64,000 nt of DNA from Heliocidaris tuberculata (taxonomy: Eukaryota; Echinodermata; Echinoidea; Camarodonta; Echinometridae), in contig CM046852.1 of assembly GCA_025618425.1 (NCBI GenBank), positions 6,903,566 to 6,967,565 on the forward strand, in the 5' to 3' direction. Under the pieces are notes generated by a model. The model was not told the origin of the DNA, did not search any database, and worked only from the letters and a program-made list of their open reading frames with translations. Made by a program: the position numbers and the translations under genes. Positions 23,581-35,446 of this stretch are shown piece after piece. Position 1 is the first letter of the stretch. Each line of letters starts with the position of its first letter.

Positions 23581-24594
23581 CTAACCTGACATTGATTTTG
23601 AGATCATCTCCATTACTCCAAAACTGTATACGTTATTAATTGATTTCATCAAATCATTCCCAGTAAAAAAAAAAGAATTAAATGCCATAATATATAAATG
23701 AAAGATTGTTATCATCAAACCCCATGGAACACTCATCAATTACTAAAAATTAATGGGTGGGAAAACTGCTGTCAATATCAAGTATTGTGGGATAAGATCT
23801 TTAAATTGAAAATATATTATCATCTTGATAAATTGTTGACTCTCTATTCTAAAACAATATTGCATAATATATTTCTAAAACAAAATATAAGGAAAAAGCA
23901 CTTTTCCAACTAAACATGTCATTAACTTCATGTTTGAAAGCTCATGACATGAGAAACAGATAGACGAACCGCCAAGACAAGCACAGAAGCGTTACCCTAA
24001 TCCACTGCAACATGTATCTATATTGCAGCGAGCCTGCCTCGTCGCCGATAGAGGGCGACAAACATTTATTATAAAATTTTAGCTTTTCATATCAAGTATT
24101 TTATTTTTATCTTTCTTTTGTCTAGGATGCCGATTTATGAAGACTCGCTATTAGAATTATACCAGACTTGGATTCGTTATAATCAAAGTATATGATTGAA
24201 ATTGGTGATTGGATGTAATAGATGTTAATGGAGCTACACAAAGAAAAACACAGGTTTTGGATAATGATTTAAGTTTGAACTCAAAAACAAAAACTCATCT
24301 TTTATTCAATATTTTACATCATTCACAAGAGTCGCCACTGTTACAACCATAGTTACAACTAAAGTTCTTATCACTGTAATTACTGCCTAACAATTTCTAG
24401 TATTTATTACAAGCCTTTTTAATGCTTTTACCAATATATTTCCAAAGAGGATAATGTTCTTTAAGTTTCTAATAGATAGAATGGGTCTTATACTATATAG
24501 AAAACTTTGATTTATTTATAAGGCCATACCGAATAAGTTAATACACGAAGTTCATTTGGTCTATTATGCTAGTTCTTCTAAGTTAGTCTATACG

Positions 24595-24985
24595 AAGGGG
24601 AGAGTACTGTGGAGGGGGAAGTTCTGGGGAGAGGGAAGTTCTGGGGAGAGGGGAGTTCTGTTTGGCCCGGAAGTTCTGTGGGGAATGAGCCAGTTCTGTA
24701 CGTGTGGCTGGGAGGTTCTGTGGGGAATGAGCCAGTTCTGTGTGGCCGTGGGAGGTTCTGTGGGGAATGAGCCAGTTCTGTACGTGTGGCTGGGAGGTTC
24801 TGTGGGGAATGAGCCAGTTCTGTGTGGCCGTGGGAGGTTCTGTGGGGAATGAGCCAGTTCTGTACGTGTGGCTGGGAGGTTCTGTGGGGAATGAGCCAGT
24901 TCTGTGTGGCCGTGGGAGGTTCTGTGGGGAATGAGCCAGTTCTGTACGTGTGGCTGGGAGGTTCTGTGGGGAATGAGCCAGCCGA
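24595..24985 (+). repeat. Minisatellite with 82-bp higher-order unit (42 + 40 bp)
   Basis: GTTCTGTGGGGAATGAGCCA starts at 24673, 24715, 24755, 24797, 24837, 24879, 24919 and 24961: spacings alternate 42 and 40 bp, with the two linker types GTACGTGTGGCTGGGAG and GTGTGGCCGTGGGAG. It is preceded by shorter AAGTTCTGGGGAGAGGG units (24618..24660). Overlapping open frames through it are not genes. Confidence 0.95.
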
Positions 24986-25869
24986 GCTCGTGAAATCTAC
25001 TTATATTTATGCTCTCTATGCGTACGTGGGGGAAAACCTATTGCGTACACGATCTCTGATTGGCCTATACGTAACTACAGCGCGACGCGCCTTTTTCTTG
25101 CATGTCGCGGAAACCTAACTTAACGATAAAATGTTAAGAAAGATGCTTATTTATTCTTCTTTGAATACATCATATAACAAATGAAATATCCTATGCCAAA
25201 TACAAATTTATATTACAATGCTTTATATAATTATTAGATTATAACTTATACCAATTAATTCATAATAAGACATTTAACTTGTAATTTATGCTTTTGTTGG
25301 ATCGAAATGCATTACACGTAAACAACACGTCATACGCGAATGCGCGTACGACGGACTCGCTTTGAATCAAACTGGATCAAAACAACGCAACTATTTCTAA
25401 TATTTCTCTACAAATATTACATATAACATACAGACATGCAGCTTACTGTCTGAACAATTTCCTTATCTACGGAATTCCTCAGTTTATTCGTGATCACTGA
25501 TTTCATAAAAGCTATATTTGGATGTAAATTTGGAACAAATCAAAGTGTCGGAATAAATCACTTCGCTAGTTTAACATAGACCTACCTGGCAGAGCGAACT
25601 GCAGTGTATGATACACGTACAAGGTAAGCTACACGTTATCGCGAATAAAAGTAAGGAGACGGGGTCGGCTCGTTACACTATGTTAGATTTGGTCTCAAAT
25701 GATTAATTTTACTGTCTTGAGTATAAAAAAAAAAGAGGAAGAAGGGGGAAGTAAGGAGAAAGAGAAGGGGAAATGGAGAAGAGAAGGCTAGGCCATGCAA
25801 TTATGACATAACTGTTATAGTTCTATTTGTTATTTCAAGACCCTCGACGTGCGACGTTGCTATACGCGT

Positions 25870-25914
25870 CATTTTGCCCCCCCCCCCCTATTTAAATACC
25901 CTGGCGCCGCCCCT
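25870..25914 (-). repeat. hAT-MITE end fragment
   Basis: A C run followed by CTGGCGCCGCCCCTG, which on the minus strand reads CAGGGGCGGCGCCAG, a hAT-type terminus like the other G-run elements here. No partner end was found. Confidence 0.45.
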
Positions 25915-26710
25915 GAGGTGAAGGCTCAGGAAAGTGGTGAGTCTGAGCATTGGGATGCTGCAAAAAAAACCCCAAAACAAACAAACAAACAAACAAAAAA
26001 TACATTGTGAATAATATCATGATAAATACCTGAAAAAGCAATATTATTCAAATGAAATAATAGATAATAATGACAATCCTACAAAACTATACAAAAGAAG
26101 CCGTCTACATGGTCTACGGCAAAAAGTAGGGCATTACCTATGCAGCGATATACTGTACTGTGAAAAGATGAGTATAATGACTACTTTTCTAATATTGGAA
26201 AGAAACTTGCAGCTGAATTTAATGATCAGGGAAATCGTTTTATATTGAATGAAGATACTGAAAATGCTGAAACAAACTTTCAATTTGAACCCGTCACTAT
26301 AGCATGTATAATGGCATATGTGCATAAAGAAATCAAGCTAATGAAATCGGACAGAGCGACGGGAATCGATGGAATATCTGCCAGGCTTCTAAAATCTGCC
26401 AGTCCAATTATTATAAAATTTCTGACATAATTATCTTATGAATGTTTCAATAGCAACAAAAATATTTCCTGATTTAAATGGAAAATAGTAAAAATTTCTC
26501 CAGTTTATATAAAAGCGGTGACTGGGAAGACATAGGGAACTATAGACCCATATCTGTCATTCCTGTTGTATCTAAATAATAGTTCACATCACAATCAACT
26601 CTACAAATTTCTACAAAGAAAACAAGTTTTATCAAAGGAGCAGTCTGGATTTAGACCGCATCACTCAATTCAAAGTACTGCTCTGATCTATGTCACTGAT
26701 CACATTTTAA

Positions 26711-28158
26711 AGGGTGACTAAATTAAAAAATTGATTGCCCATTTTTCATAGGAAGGTGTCATCAGGAGCCAAAAAATATCTATCACACACTTTTTTATGC
26801 ATTCAGTCGTATTTCATAATCATTTGAAAAGTACATTTTTGCTGATTTACACAGTCATAAGCCCCGCCCCTAAAAAAAACCATCGAGCGACATCATGATC
26901 ACGTGATCTGTGACGTACGAGAAGTAAGGGAAAATATTCCACCAACCTATATACCGTGCGCGCCCGCAGGCCCCGGCAGGCCCAGCCCGGTGCCGAGCAT
27001 GACATTCACCGCATCGACCATTTGCATCGCATATTTTCGTGTGTTTAATTCCTCACAATAACTTTGATTTTGGGACACAATTTCATCAGTAATGCCAAAT
27101 CGGTGTATAGTTGCGGGCTGTAGCAAGACCCCTAAAGATGATGTAAGCCTACGTACATCATTTTCCTAAAGATGAAAATCTACGGAAATTGTGGGTCGCA
27201 ATGGTATTCTCACGCGGGCAGAGTGGCAAGGGCCAAGCGAGTGGAGTACAATTTGCAGTGATCACTTTTCTTCTCCAGCAGCTGCAGCAGCTTCACCCGC
27301 GGCCCCTTCCCCCGCGACCCCTTCACCATGCCCTGGTGCGTCTTCTGCGAGGGGTTCAAACATAATGGTCGAATTCCCCTTGCCACTGCACTTTAGCTTC
27401 TTCTCTTTCGGTATCGATAAATCATCTGATAAATCAGAGTTCGTATCTGGCACAAAAAAGTCCTCCAAATCGGACTCGCGATCACTATCCATCTCTCTAA
27501 GTTACTCGAAGAATTCATCCAAAAATCTAAGTCAGTAGTACCGTAGTACATGTAAAGCGAAGTAAAAAAAGGCGAGAGTGAAAACAAACCAAACAAAAGC
27601 GTTCACCAGTCGCTTAGTACGAGGGGGAACATAGTTGCCGTACTAAAGATGTGTAGTACATTGCACAGACGCATAAAACGGCTGTGTACGCGTTTAAGAC
27701 CAAAGCAAAACTATCGTTCGGCAAGCTCAGATGGATGAGAACATTGTTCAAAGAAAAGTTGAAAAAACAAAACAAGAGCTGTATATTTGGGCAAAAGTGT
27801 TCACAGATCTTAAAGAAAATATATTGATAATGATTATTCACTCCTTAGACTGTATTGATTAATTTCCCTTTTTCATAAATTGTCTGTTGAACAGAGGGGT
27901 CAAATACCGCATTGTGTGTACAATGTTACATTGCCGCAGCCTGTAGATCTTGTGCCTCTTACTCTTCATACGTCACTTGGGGGTGTGACGTCAATTAGCC
28001 AATCAGCTCACGAGTTTTAAGGAACGGTCCCCAAACCTCTACTTTTCCCCCTTTTTCGCCAAAACGAGACATAATTTTGACAATCAATTGCCAGATTCGT
28101 GATTAAATGCAAAAATACATGGAAACAGCACCTTTTTTCTCTCTAATTTAGTCACCCT
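26711..28158. mobile_element. TTAA-flanked DNA element with THAP remnant (Kolobok-like), nested in LINE RT
   Basis: Left AGGGTGACTAAATTA and right TAATTTAGTCACCCT are exact inverted ends, bordered by TTAA at 26707..26710 and 28159..28162. Removing the element rejoins the LINE RT. A decayed THAP domain lies inside. TTAA duplications combined with THAP domains are known for Kolobok transposons; piggyBac shares the TTAA but not the THAP. No full transposase is present. Confidence 0.75.
27092..27538 (+). pseudogene. THAP-type zinc-finger domain remnant
   Basis: Starts MPNRCIVAGCSKTPKDD (C-x4-C of a THAP finger). A frame change near 27155 leads to HFPKDENLRKLWVA and a second near 27210 to TRAEWQGPSEWSTICSDHF, which supplies the closing C-x2-H. 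Spacing and the LRKLWV and CSDHF signatures fit a C2CH THAP DNA-binding domain. Two frame changes argue for decay, although a very short intron (donor GTAAGC at 27145) might explain the first. The downstream alanine/proline- and serine-rich tail stays open to 27538. Confidence 0.65.
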
Positions 28159-28289
28159 TTAAGAGATATGAATGAAGGATAAGTAACTAGAGCAATGTTT
28201 CTTGATCTAAAGAAGGCATTTGACACAGTTGACCACCATATATTATTAGAAAAGTTACATGACGCTGGTGTCAAGGGTGATGAGTTATT

Positions 28290-28750
28290 GCTGGGCATGC
28301 CGAAATACTGAGATATCGCATGGCGACTGATCGAGGTGAAAGATTATCCCTTCCATCTAGGGTATTTTTTGTAGGTATGCTCCTCCATAGCACAAAATAT
28401 GAACAACATTTTCATGATTTTGTGAGGCGCTCCCTATACTGAATTTTCGGAAGAGTGCTGGGGTTGTTTTATTTTTGTTCAGCTTTTTTATTTTAGGAGC
28501 CTGTAAGAGGGTAAAGATTGGGGGGGGGGGGGGTAAGCCGGGTCTGTCAGGATTGTGTTGAGTACGTCCCTGGTATCATCTAACAACACAAATTATAAGA
28601 ACATGCAGAAAGATCATGTTCAATGTTAATGGACGCTTGTATTGAATATGTCTAGACTGCATGTTTCATTAAATGCATTCATTTTATTCAATACCAAGAT
28701 CATGAGTCAAGATACATTGTCCTTTTAAAATCGTCCTTTTAAAATCATCC
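28290..28750 (+). repeat. Dispersed repeat family R1, copy 1
   Basis: Words GCATGGCGACTGAT, GAGGCGCTCCCTATACTGAA and GAATATGTCTAGACTGCATG occur here and again at 61853..62256 and, in part, 63826..64000, in the same order. Non-coding. A G run lies at 28520..28532. Confidence 0.75.
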
Positions 28751-28849
28751 TTTGATTATACCTGACCTACCGTGAATTTCTAGGTCACACACCAATAATG
28801 TAAAATCCAACATTTCAATGTTGTAAACAAAACAACAAAAAAACCCCCC

Positions 28850-28854
<5 letters not shown>

Positions 28855-28887
<33 letters not shown>
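28855..28887. repeat. (CA)n microsatellite
   Basis: About 16 CA units. Confidence 0.95.
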
Positions 28888-28892
<5 letters not shown>

Positions 28893-29299
28893 AACCAGAA
28901 ACTGAAACATGTTTTTCGAATTCCCCCTCCGACACAGATATGGGTTCATTGCATTTAAAAAAAAACAACCACATTATTGTATTCAGTATTTCAATGCTGA
29001 AAGCTAACGAAGCAGACAGTGACATTTCTTTTTCGAAGAACTCCTCCCACACAGACATAACCTAGCGTGTACTTTTGAAACATCGTTATTCTTTGTTACT
29101 TCGAACAGCAGTTAACATAACTAAGTCTATACAGAGGGTGTCCAAAAAAGTATACCCAACTTTGATAGCTTCTAATTAAAACGTTATGACCAATGCAAGG
29201 GCGGATCCAGGTTTTAAAAAAAGGGGGGGGGGGGGTCCAACGGGTGAGAAGTTATCATTCTGGCAAACGCAAGCGCCGAAGGCGCTAAGCGCCTCTATA

Positions 29300-29302
<3 letters not shown>

Positions 29303-29377
<75 letters not shown>
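29303..29377. repeat. (TA)n microsatellite
   Basis: About 37 TA units with one interruption, between a GGCGCTAAGCGCC hairpin (left) and GGCGCGCGGAGCGCGCC (right, about 29414). A hAT-type end AAGGGCGGATCCAGG and a G run lie at 29199..29236. Confidence 0.9.
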
Positions 29378-29378
<1 letters not shown>

Positions 29379-29589
29379 CCTGTTTGACTATTTCAATGTT
29401 GAAATATAGTTGGGCGCGCGGAGCGCGCCACAAAAATTTGATAATACGAGCCTGAAAATGTCTTAGTTTATACTGAAATTATATTTAATCTATTAATATA
29501 ACATGGAATTATTGTTTATTTGAGATGGAAAATACATATATAATGATTGCAAATTACCATCCCCTCCAGGATTTGCGCCATTGGACTGT

Positions 29590-30370
29590 ATTAATATATA
29601 TATGTATATATATATTTTTTTAAAAGTTTTCCCAGATTTTCCAGTCTGCATTGCTGTGCAGGACCTCAGATGGCATGTGGCATCAACACAAACAGTCCAG
29701 TGAGACAAATAAGAATAAAATCTGGAGATTTATTACTTGAGATTGGTTCTTTAATGTTGAAGTACTATGTTGATAACCTAGGAATTGGGTATGCGCATGC
29801 TGTACAAACACACTTAGTAAATTTTAGTGATACATGTACACATTTTACAGCAATGAAGAATTATTCAATGAATATCATCTATATTATCTCCTCCCATCCC
29901 TGAGATAACAATTCGCAAGTGTTTACATCACCACGAGTTATAAATCACAAATCACAAAAGAACACAAAAAAGGGAAAGTTCCTTAGATTCAGGAGTTCAC
30001 AATCAAGGCCGATCAACAACAGTACCAATACCAGTTTTGCTGAAAATTCACAGGATTTAACAATCAACCGCAGCATCTACTCATTAGGCAAAATAAATAA
30101 GTTTTGTATCACAAAACTAGTCATGGTGCAATGTATCAGATTCAAGCGTTCCCAATCAACAACAAGAAAAAATATATCAAAAGTCCTCGGAGAAAACAAA
30201 CCTCCTCCCCCCCCCCCCCCCGAGCACCTGTCATTACCTTTGAATTTCGTGACTTTGACCTTTTTGTTGACTCTGACAGACCTTTGACCTTTTGTGTGAC
30301 TTTAAGTCTTGACCTTCACAACTTTAACCTTTATATGGACACATGAAGTTCACTTCTTGCGATGTACAAC
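29590..30370. other. Intergenic, nothing recognised
   Basis: AT-rich DNA with a C run (30206..30222). Open frames at 29670..29903 and 29919..30287 have no recognisable domain or splice support. Confidence 0.3.
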
Positions 30371-31764
30371 CATAGGGTAGGTGTAGGGAATACCAGACCC
30401 TTAAGCACGTTTGCATAATTTGCATAAACATGAACACAGACACACACTAGTAAGGTTTACCAATGCTTTCAGCAACTCTTTTTATTTCTCAGGGTACAGA
30501 AATAATGACAAAAATTTGTTTACCTAATGAAATAATCTCCTTAATGACGTCATAGGTAAATGGTCCATTATTCCCTACCCATGAAAGTAATACGAGACCG
30601 CTACATTTTCAACCGAAATCTCAAATATTTGTTGAGGAAAATGATATTTCGTTGGAAATGTAAATACCAATAAAGAATTGTTTTTTGGAGAGTATGTTTT
30701 GGTTTCATCAAAATCTGTTGCAATTTTAACCAAAAATTTTATAGCATTTATCATCGGATAAATTTAATTACCATTTAAACGGCATTCAACATGTTCAATG
30801 TGCCGTTACTTTTGCCTCCGGCAACTTTACATTTTGTTGTTGATGATTTTAAGTACATCAATACTGAACAATTGACAATGATAATTTTAAAGATTACAGA
30901 GAGTTGTAAAATGACACTGAAATACGTCTTAAAAAGAAAGATGTAAAATGACGTTAAAACAACTTAACACATCCAACCAAACTCTAGTAATCTCATAATG
31001 CAGTGCAAAAAGGTGAAAATTTTCTTCATGCAGGTTTGAATTTGTTGAAATTTACTGTTGTTTAATGTTTAATTTGATTAGATGAAATAACAGGATGCAT
31101 GTAATTTCATGATGAGTCAAAAATTTCCATTTCATGACCTTAAGGCTTTTAAAATTTCAGATCTAAATTCAGCGTGTACCAACAAATATTGCTTAATTGC
31201 CTGGATATTTCTTTATCGCCAATATTCTGAATATTATTTGATATTTTCTTTCAGTTTCATAAACATAAAAAACCTCCAGCAGCAAGCTTACACAAATTAT
31301 CAATACACAGTGCACACATTAATTATGCATAACATTAGTCGCCACATTGGTGGTCTTGTATTACCTACACAAATTGATTGGATGTCCACATTGAGGTTCA
31401 CTCTACGCACTCTACTACACTGTGCACAATGGTCAATTGACCAGTACAATAGTTCACCAACTTCATAATAATGTTATTAATACCATTTTTATAGCACACC
31501 TCTTTATAAGTTTAACACACCACTACGTTCCTTGAAAAACCAGTATTTATATCTACCGAAATTTTGAGCACGACAAACTGTTATCTTAGGAGATTGGTGA
31601 ATATGACTTGTTGATGAAAAGTTTACTGACAAAGTAAGCAGAAATGGTAACAATGTACCTATATGGCGCTAGAGCAATATTTTATTCCAAAGCCAGGGCA
31701 GACAGGACAGTTTTCTTCTGATGGTCCTGTATTACGGTCTTGTATTCCCTACACCTACCCTATG
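30371..31764. mobile_element. 1.4-kb DNA element with about 30-bp inverted termini
   Basis: Left CATAGGGTAGGTGTAGGGAA and right TTCCCTACACCTACCCTATG are exact complements, continuing into ATACCAGACC versus GGTCTTGTAT with one mismatch. Internal words TATTCCCTACCC and TATTACCTACAC echo the terminus. No coding potential; no target duplication recognised. Confidence 0.7.
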
Positions 31765-32107
31765 TCAAAATCATACTTTGTTGGTGATGACCTATAGACC
31801 TTGAACAAGATTGACAAAGATTGTCAAAAATAATCACTTATTCCTATGATATAATAATATGATGTGCGATTTTTTGCTGCAATAGACCAAATAAAAAGTT
31901 TGGTTTTGATTATCTACCATAAGGCCCGAAAAGGGGCATTTGACATTTGGCAACTTGCCAGGAGGGTTTTTTACACTGTTGAAAATCCTGTCAGGAGGGT
32001 TTTCGACAGTGTCGAAGAAATGGCTGTTCCACGAGTCCACCCTCTGCTTTATCAACACATAATCCAATTGGTCAATATTATGATAGTGATTAACCCTTTG
32101 TTTTGAG

Positions 32108-32232
32108 GTGCAGCTGTCCTACCAAGACTCGCGTCGAAAGCATGCAGTCAACAATACCCTCGTTCCCTTCGCTCACTCAGGTTTTATTGACTTCACGCTT
32201 TCGCCTGAGTTTTGGTAGGACAGCTACACCCT
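32108..32232. repeat. 125-bp foldback hairpin
   Basis: GTGCAGCTGTCCTACCAA at the left pairs with TTGGTAGGACAGCTACAC at the right, and the next 30 bases also pair imperfectly (CGAAAGCATGCAGTCAA with TTGACTTCACGCTTTCG). It could be a small MITE. Confidence 0.7.
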
Positions 32233-32825
32233 TAAGCACAGGATCAATCCCTATAAAATCAAAGTACTATCCTGTAAAGTTTGATGCTAACAGTCGGACA
32301 AACCAAAAACAAACTCACTTGGGAGAGGTAATGAGCCTTAGTCCTATATGGTGAAACATAATGACTGCTTTCTATCAGATTCACATGAGTTCAGGGTCAA
32401 AAACGGGCGAGTTTGTGAGATTCACAGGAGACCTCAATTGACAACAAACAAAGATAAGCCCTAAAGGCTTTTGGGATCCAGACAGTATTAAAGGGATGCA
32501 AAAAAGTCTAAATATGTAAAGAAAAAATATACATGTATGTACACGATGAAAAAGAGAGGATAATAAATTGAGGGGGTGGGGTATGGTTTATAGTTCATAG
32601 GGTAAGGTTGGTGAAAAGGGGGCTATAAAGGCACGTGTGTGTGTGTGGGGGGGGGGGGGGCATTTCCAATAATCCGTGTAAGTTTCGTGACGATCGGTCA
32701 AGGCGTTCAAGACTCTATTCCGGAAACGAAAATGGCTGAAGGAAAAAAAAAAATGACTGAAGAATAAAATGGCTGCTAATAGCAGCTTTTTTTTTTCTTC
32801 AGACATTTTCGTTAAATGAATCTAG

Positions 32826-35446
32826 CTATTGGTAAAATATGCACTTATCAAACATTCTGCGCTTGTTCCTTGTAATGAAAACTTCACATACTTTGTCCAA
32901 ATCAATGTTCATGTCATGATTCATATTCATCAGGGCAAGACCTGAGAGCCGATCCTCACACATGTTGTTGCGCAAGTATGTCTTGACACGACGCAAGCAC
33001 GAAAATGACCTCTCCGCTTCACAACTTCCAACGGGAATAGTGCACCCTATCCTTAGCAAGGTCCGGATGTTTGGAAAGATGTCTTCATCTGCATGTTGAA
33101 GACAGTCCACCAGATTAAGTGATGAAGACAGCTGCGTTGACTCCTTTGCCCTCCAGTAACGCTGCCACTCCTTCACCTCGGCTCGTAGACATGATACATG
33201 TGGCATGTCGGCCTCCCAGAACAGCAAATTGTCAATGACCGTTTGTATGTTTTGAGCGTGTATTATAGACGCCGGGAGTAGACCAAGAACCTGTACTCCC
33301 TTCCTGTTCTCGCTGTTGAATCTGCGCTCAAATTCAGCATGTAGATGATCACAAAATGGAATTGCCAGATTACGCATGTAGTATTCCTTTGGTGTAGAGC
33401 TGGCAGCATTGGCCCTGTGCATCTGCCTCGATGACTTTGGATTTCGAGGGGCTGATATTGATGTGCCGACCAGTGTGGCCAACCGACTGGCATCATCATA
33501 CCAAGCTCCGTACTCTTCATTGATGTCCTGTCGCATCAACGCAATACGCTCTTTGGTGTGGTCTATCAAGTTGTATGCTTGATATATGTCAATGTCCCGC
33601 TTCTGAAGCTTTGCTGCCATGGGACGAACATGTTCAAGTGCATTTTTTGCAATGACAAATGCAACAATGTACTGGGATGATGTAAGGCTAGTCAACAGGC
33701 CATGTGCTTTGGTTCTAGTTTCTTGATCCCAGTTGCTGTTCCAAGAGTCTTGATAGAAATCTGGATATCCAGCAGGATTCAGGATTGCCTCAAAACATTC
33801 ACACAGGAATTCAAACATTTCATAAAACACATCGTAACATGTGTGGCGCTCAACCCATCTGGTCTTACACAAACCCACAAGCTTTTTCTTGCTCATTTCT
33901 GGTGACATTTTATCTAGGACTCTCTCCAGAAACCTCTGGCGTTTTGGAGACAGGTTGAAAAACAAGAAGACTGAATTGACTGTGTCAATCATGTTCCGAA
34001 TGCCAGGCACTTTGCACGCACTGGCAATGCTCAGGTTCAACACGTGACTGTTGCAATGGACATACAAAGCACGAGGAGATACCTCCTTTATCCTCGCTTG
34101 AACGCCAACAATTACTGAGGACATGCATGAAGCACCATCATAGCTCTGACCTCTAGCTTTACTGATGTCAATATTGTGACTCTTGAGGCTGTGCATGATG
34201 GAATCTGCTATAGTTTCTCCTGTCGCTCTTTCCAGATATATGAAATCAAAAAAAAATTCCTTCACCTTGCAGTCAGTCAGCATTCTCAAACACACAGACA
34301 AGATTTCTTGGTTGCTATGCGGATCTGTGACCTCATCTGCCATAATGGAAAAGAAGGAGTTATCATCTTCAAGGCCACGCGTGTTTTCTTCACGAATGTA
34401 TTCGCCCACTATGCTGATCACCTCATTTTGGATAGTTTTTGATGTATATTGTGCATTCTTTTTTCCTGTTCGAATGTGGTCTCCGAGTATGTCATCGCGT
34501 TTGGCTAGCATTTCAAGAATCGCCATGAAATTACCCTTGTTGGAAGATGTACTTGTGCCATCATCCCGATGGCCTCTGAGTGGTAAGTTTTGCTTCCCGC
34601 ACAAAACAACAGCTTCACAAATGCTTTTCAATATGTGCATGTTTTCTTGGTAAACTTTCTGGTTCGCCTTAGATATGATATATGGCAAGGTACGTTCTGG
34701 ATTTCTTTGATGTTCAATAAGCAGTAGTCCAATCTGAACGGCATCTCTATGATATTGCGAGTTTTCATGAGTTTGCAAGATGCCATCTTTTCCAATCGCT
34801 TTGACCAAGTTGACCATTGGTTTTGTGACCAGTGTTGCACTGCATTTCCTTTTGTCCTTTGAGTGTCCAAACAGAATGCAGTATTTGCAGAGACCACCAC
34901 CAGCAGCTGGACTGTACACCAGCCACCCGTATCTCTTTAGCCAAGAATGTTGGAAGACCAAAACCTTCTTTTGCTTAATTTTGCCACGAACAATGGTTTG
35001 GGTGACAAATGACTTGTAGTTGTTTGGAGGAGAGAAATGGTGTGTCAGATACAGAGACTTTGTAGTGTCATTCAGGTTTTCTCGGTTGACAGTTCCCTGA
35101 ATGATCTCTCCAATATCAAAATGGCCCTGTGGACTTGAAGCATTTATTGCACATGACTGGATGTCTGAAGACATGATTGGTGACGATTGTATGCCTGGAG
35201 ACTTGACTGGTGACGATTGTATGCCTGGAGACCTGACTGGTGACGACTGTATTCTTGGAGACCTGACTGGTGATGACTGTATGCCTGGAGACCTGACTGG
35301 TGACGACTGTATGCCTGGAGACCTGACTGGTGATGACTGTATGCCTGAAGATTGTATGCCTGGAGACCTGACTTGAGCTGACTGGGCACCCTTAACAACC
35401 TCAGCATAAGTGGACAAGACCATAGGTTCTGTAGTGAGCACCGTGT
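32826..35446 (-). CDS. Last exon of the fusion gene: hAT transposase (TTF finger, RNase-H core, hAT dimerisation)
   Basis: Uninterrupted frame of 872 codons plus stop. Order: decapeptide repeats; FQHSWLKRYGWLVYS and LCKYCILFGHSKD with a later HENSQYHRDA (TTF-type zinc finger); DUF4371-like region with SIMADEVTDPHSNQE (first catalytic Asp); ARGQSYDGASCMSSV; ALYVHCNSHVLNLSI (CxxH motif of hATs); LCKTRWVERH; and near the end CEAERSFSCLRRVKTYLRNN (catalytic Glu and dimerisation segment). This resembles ZMYM1-like and '52 kDa repressor'-like hAT proteins. No stop or frameshift breaks it, unusual next to the many dead elements around. The acceptor TTTTTTTTCAG lies just before 35446. Confidence 0.9.

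Larger units (their letters stand above)
21162..25718. mobile_element. 4.6-kb segment bounded by inverted repeats of about 43 bp
   Basis: Left arm 21162..21204 (CAAAGACAGTAAAATTAATC, then ATTTGAGACCAAATC, then AACATAG) is inverted at 25676..25718. An internal inverted relative of the left subterminal part (GTAGATTAGGGTAATG) lies at about 23985..24030. Contents: a 1.5-kb polypyrimidine tract, a minisatellite, and no recognisable transposase. It may be a composite of nested elements. Confidence 0.5.
26158..28300 (+). pseudogene. LINE reverse-transcriptase remnant, interrupted by a DNA element
   Basis: Frame from about 26166 reads DEYNDYFSNIGKKLAAEFND, then MKSDRATGIDGISARLLK. After frameshifts come NYRPISVIPV-like and QSGFRPHHS-like RT segments (26520..26700). 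The RT continues after the insertion at 28197 as MFLDLKKAFDTVDHHILLEK, RT box A with the catalytic Asp. This order (RATGIDG, YRPIS, SGFR, LDLKKAFD) is that of CR1/Jockey-type RTs. Stops and shifts show it is dead, and YADD is not found. Confidence 0.8.

Noticed and set aside
24556..25118. Repeating peptide frames (VLWGMSQF-type) over the minisatellite
   Set aside because: The same repeat is open in three frames because the 82-bp period is not a multiple of three; no splice or homology support.
29129..29165. Mariner-like end GGGTGTCCAAAAAAGTATAC
   Set aside because: No inverted partner found within the following several kb.
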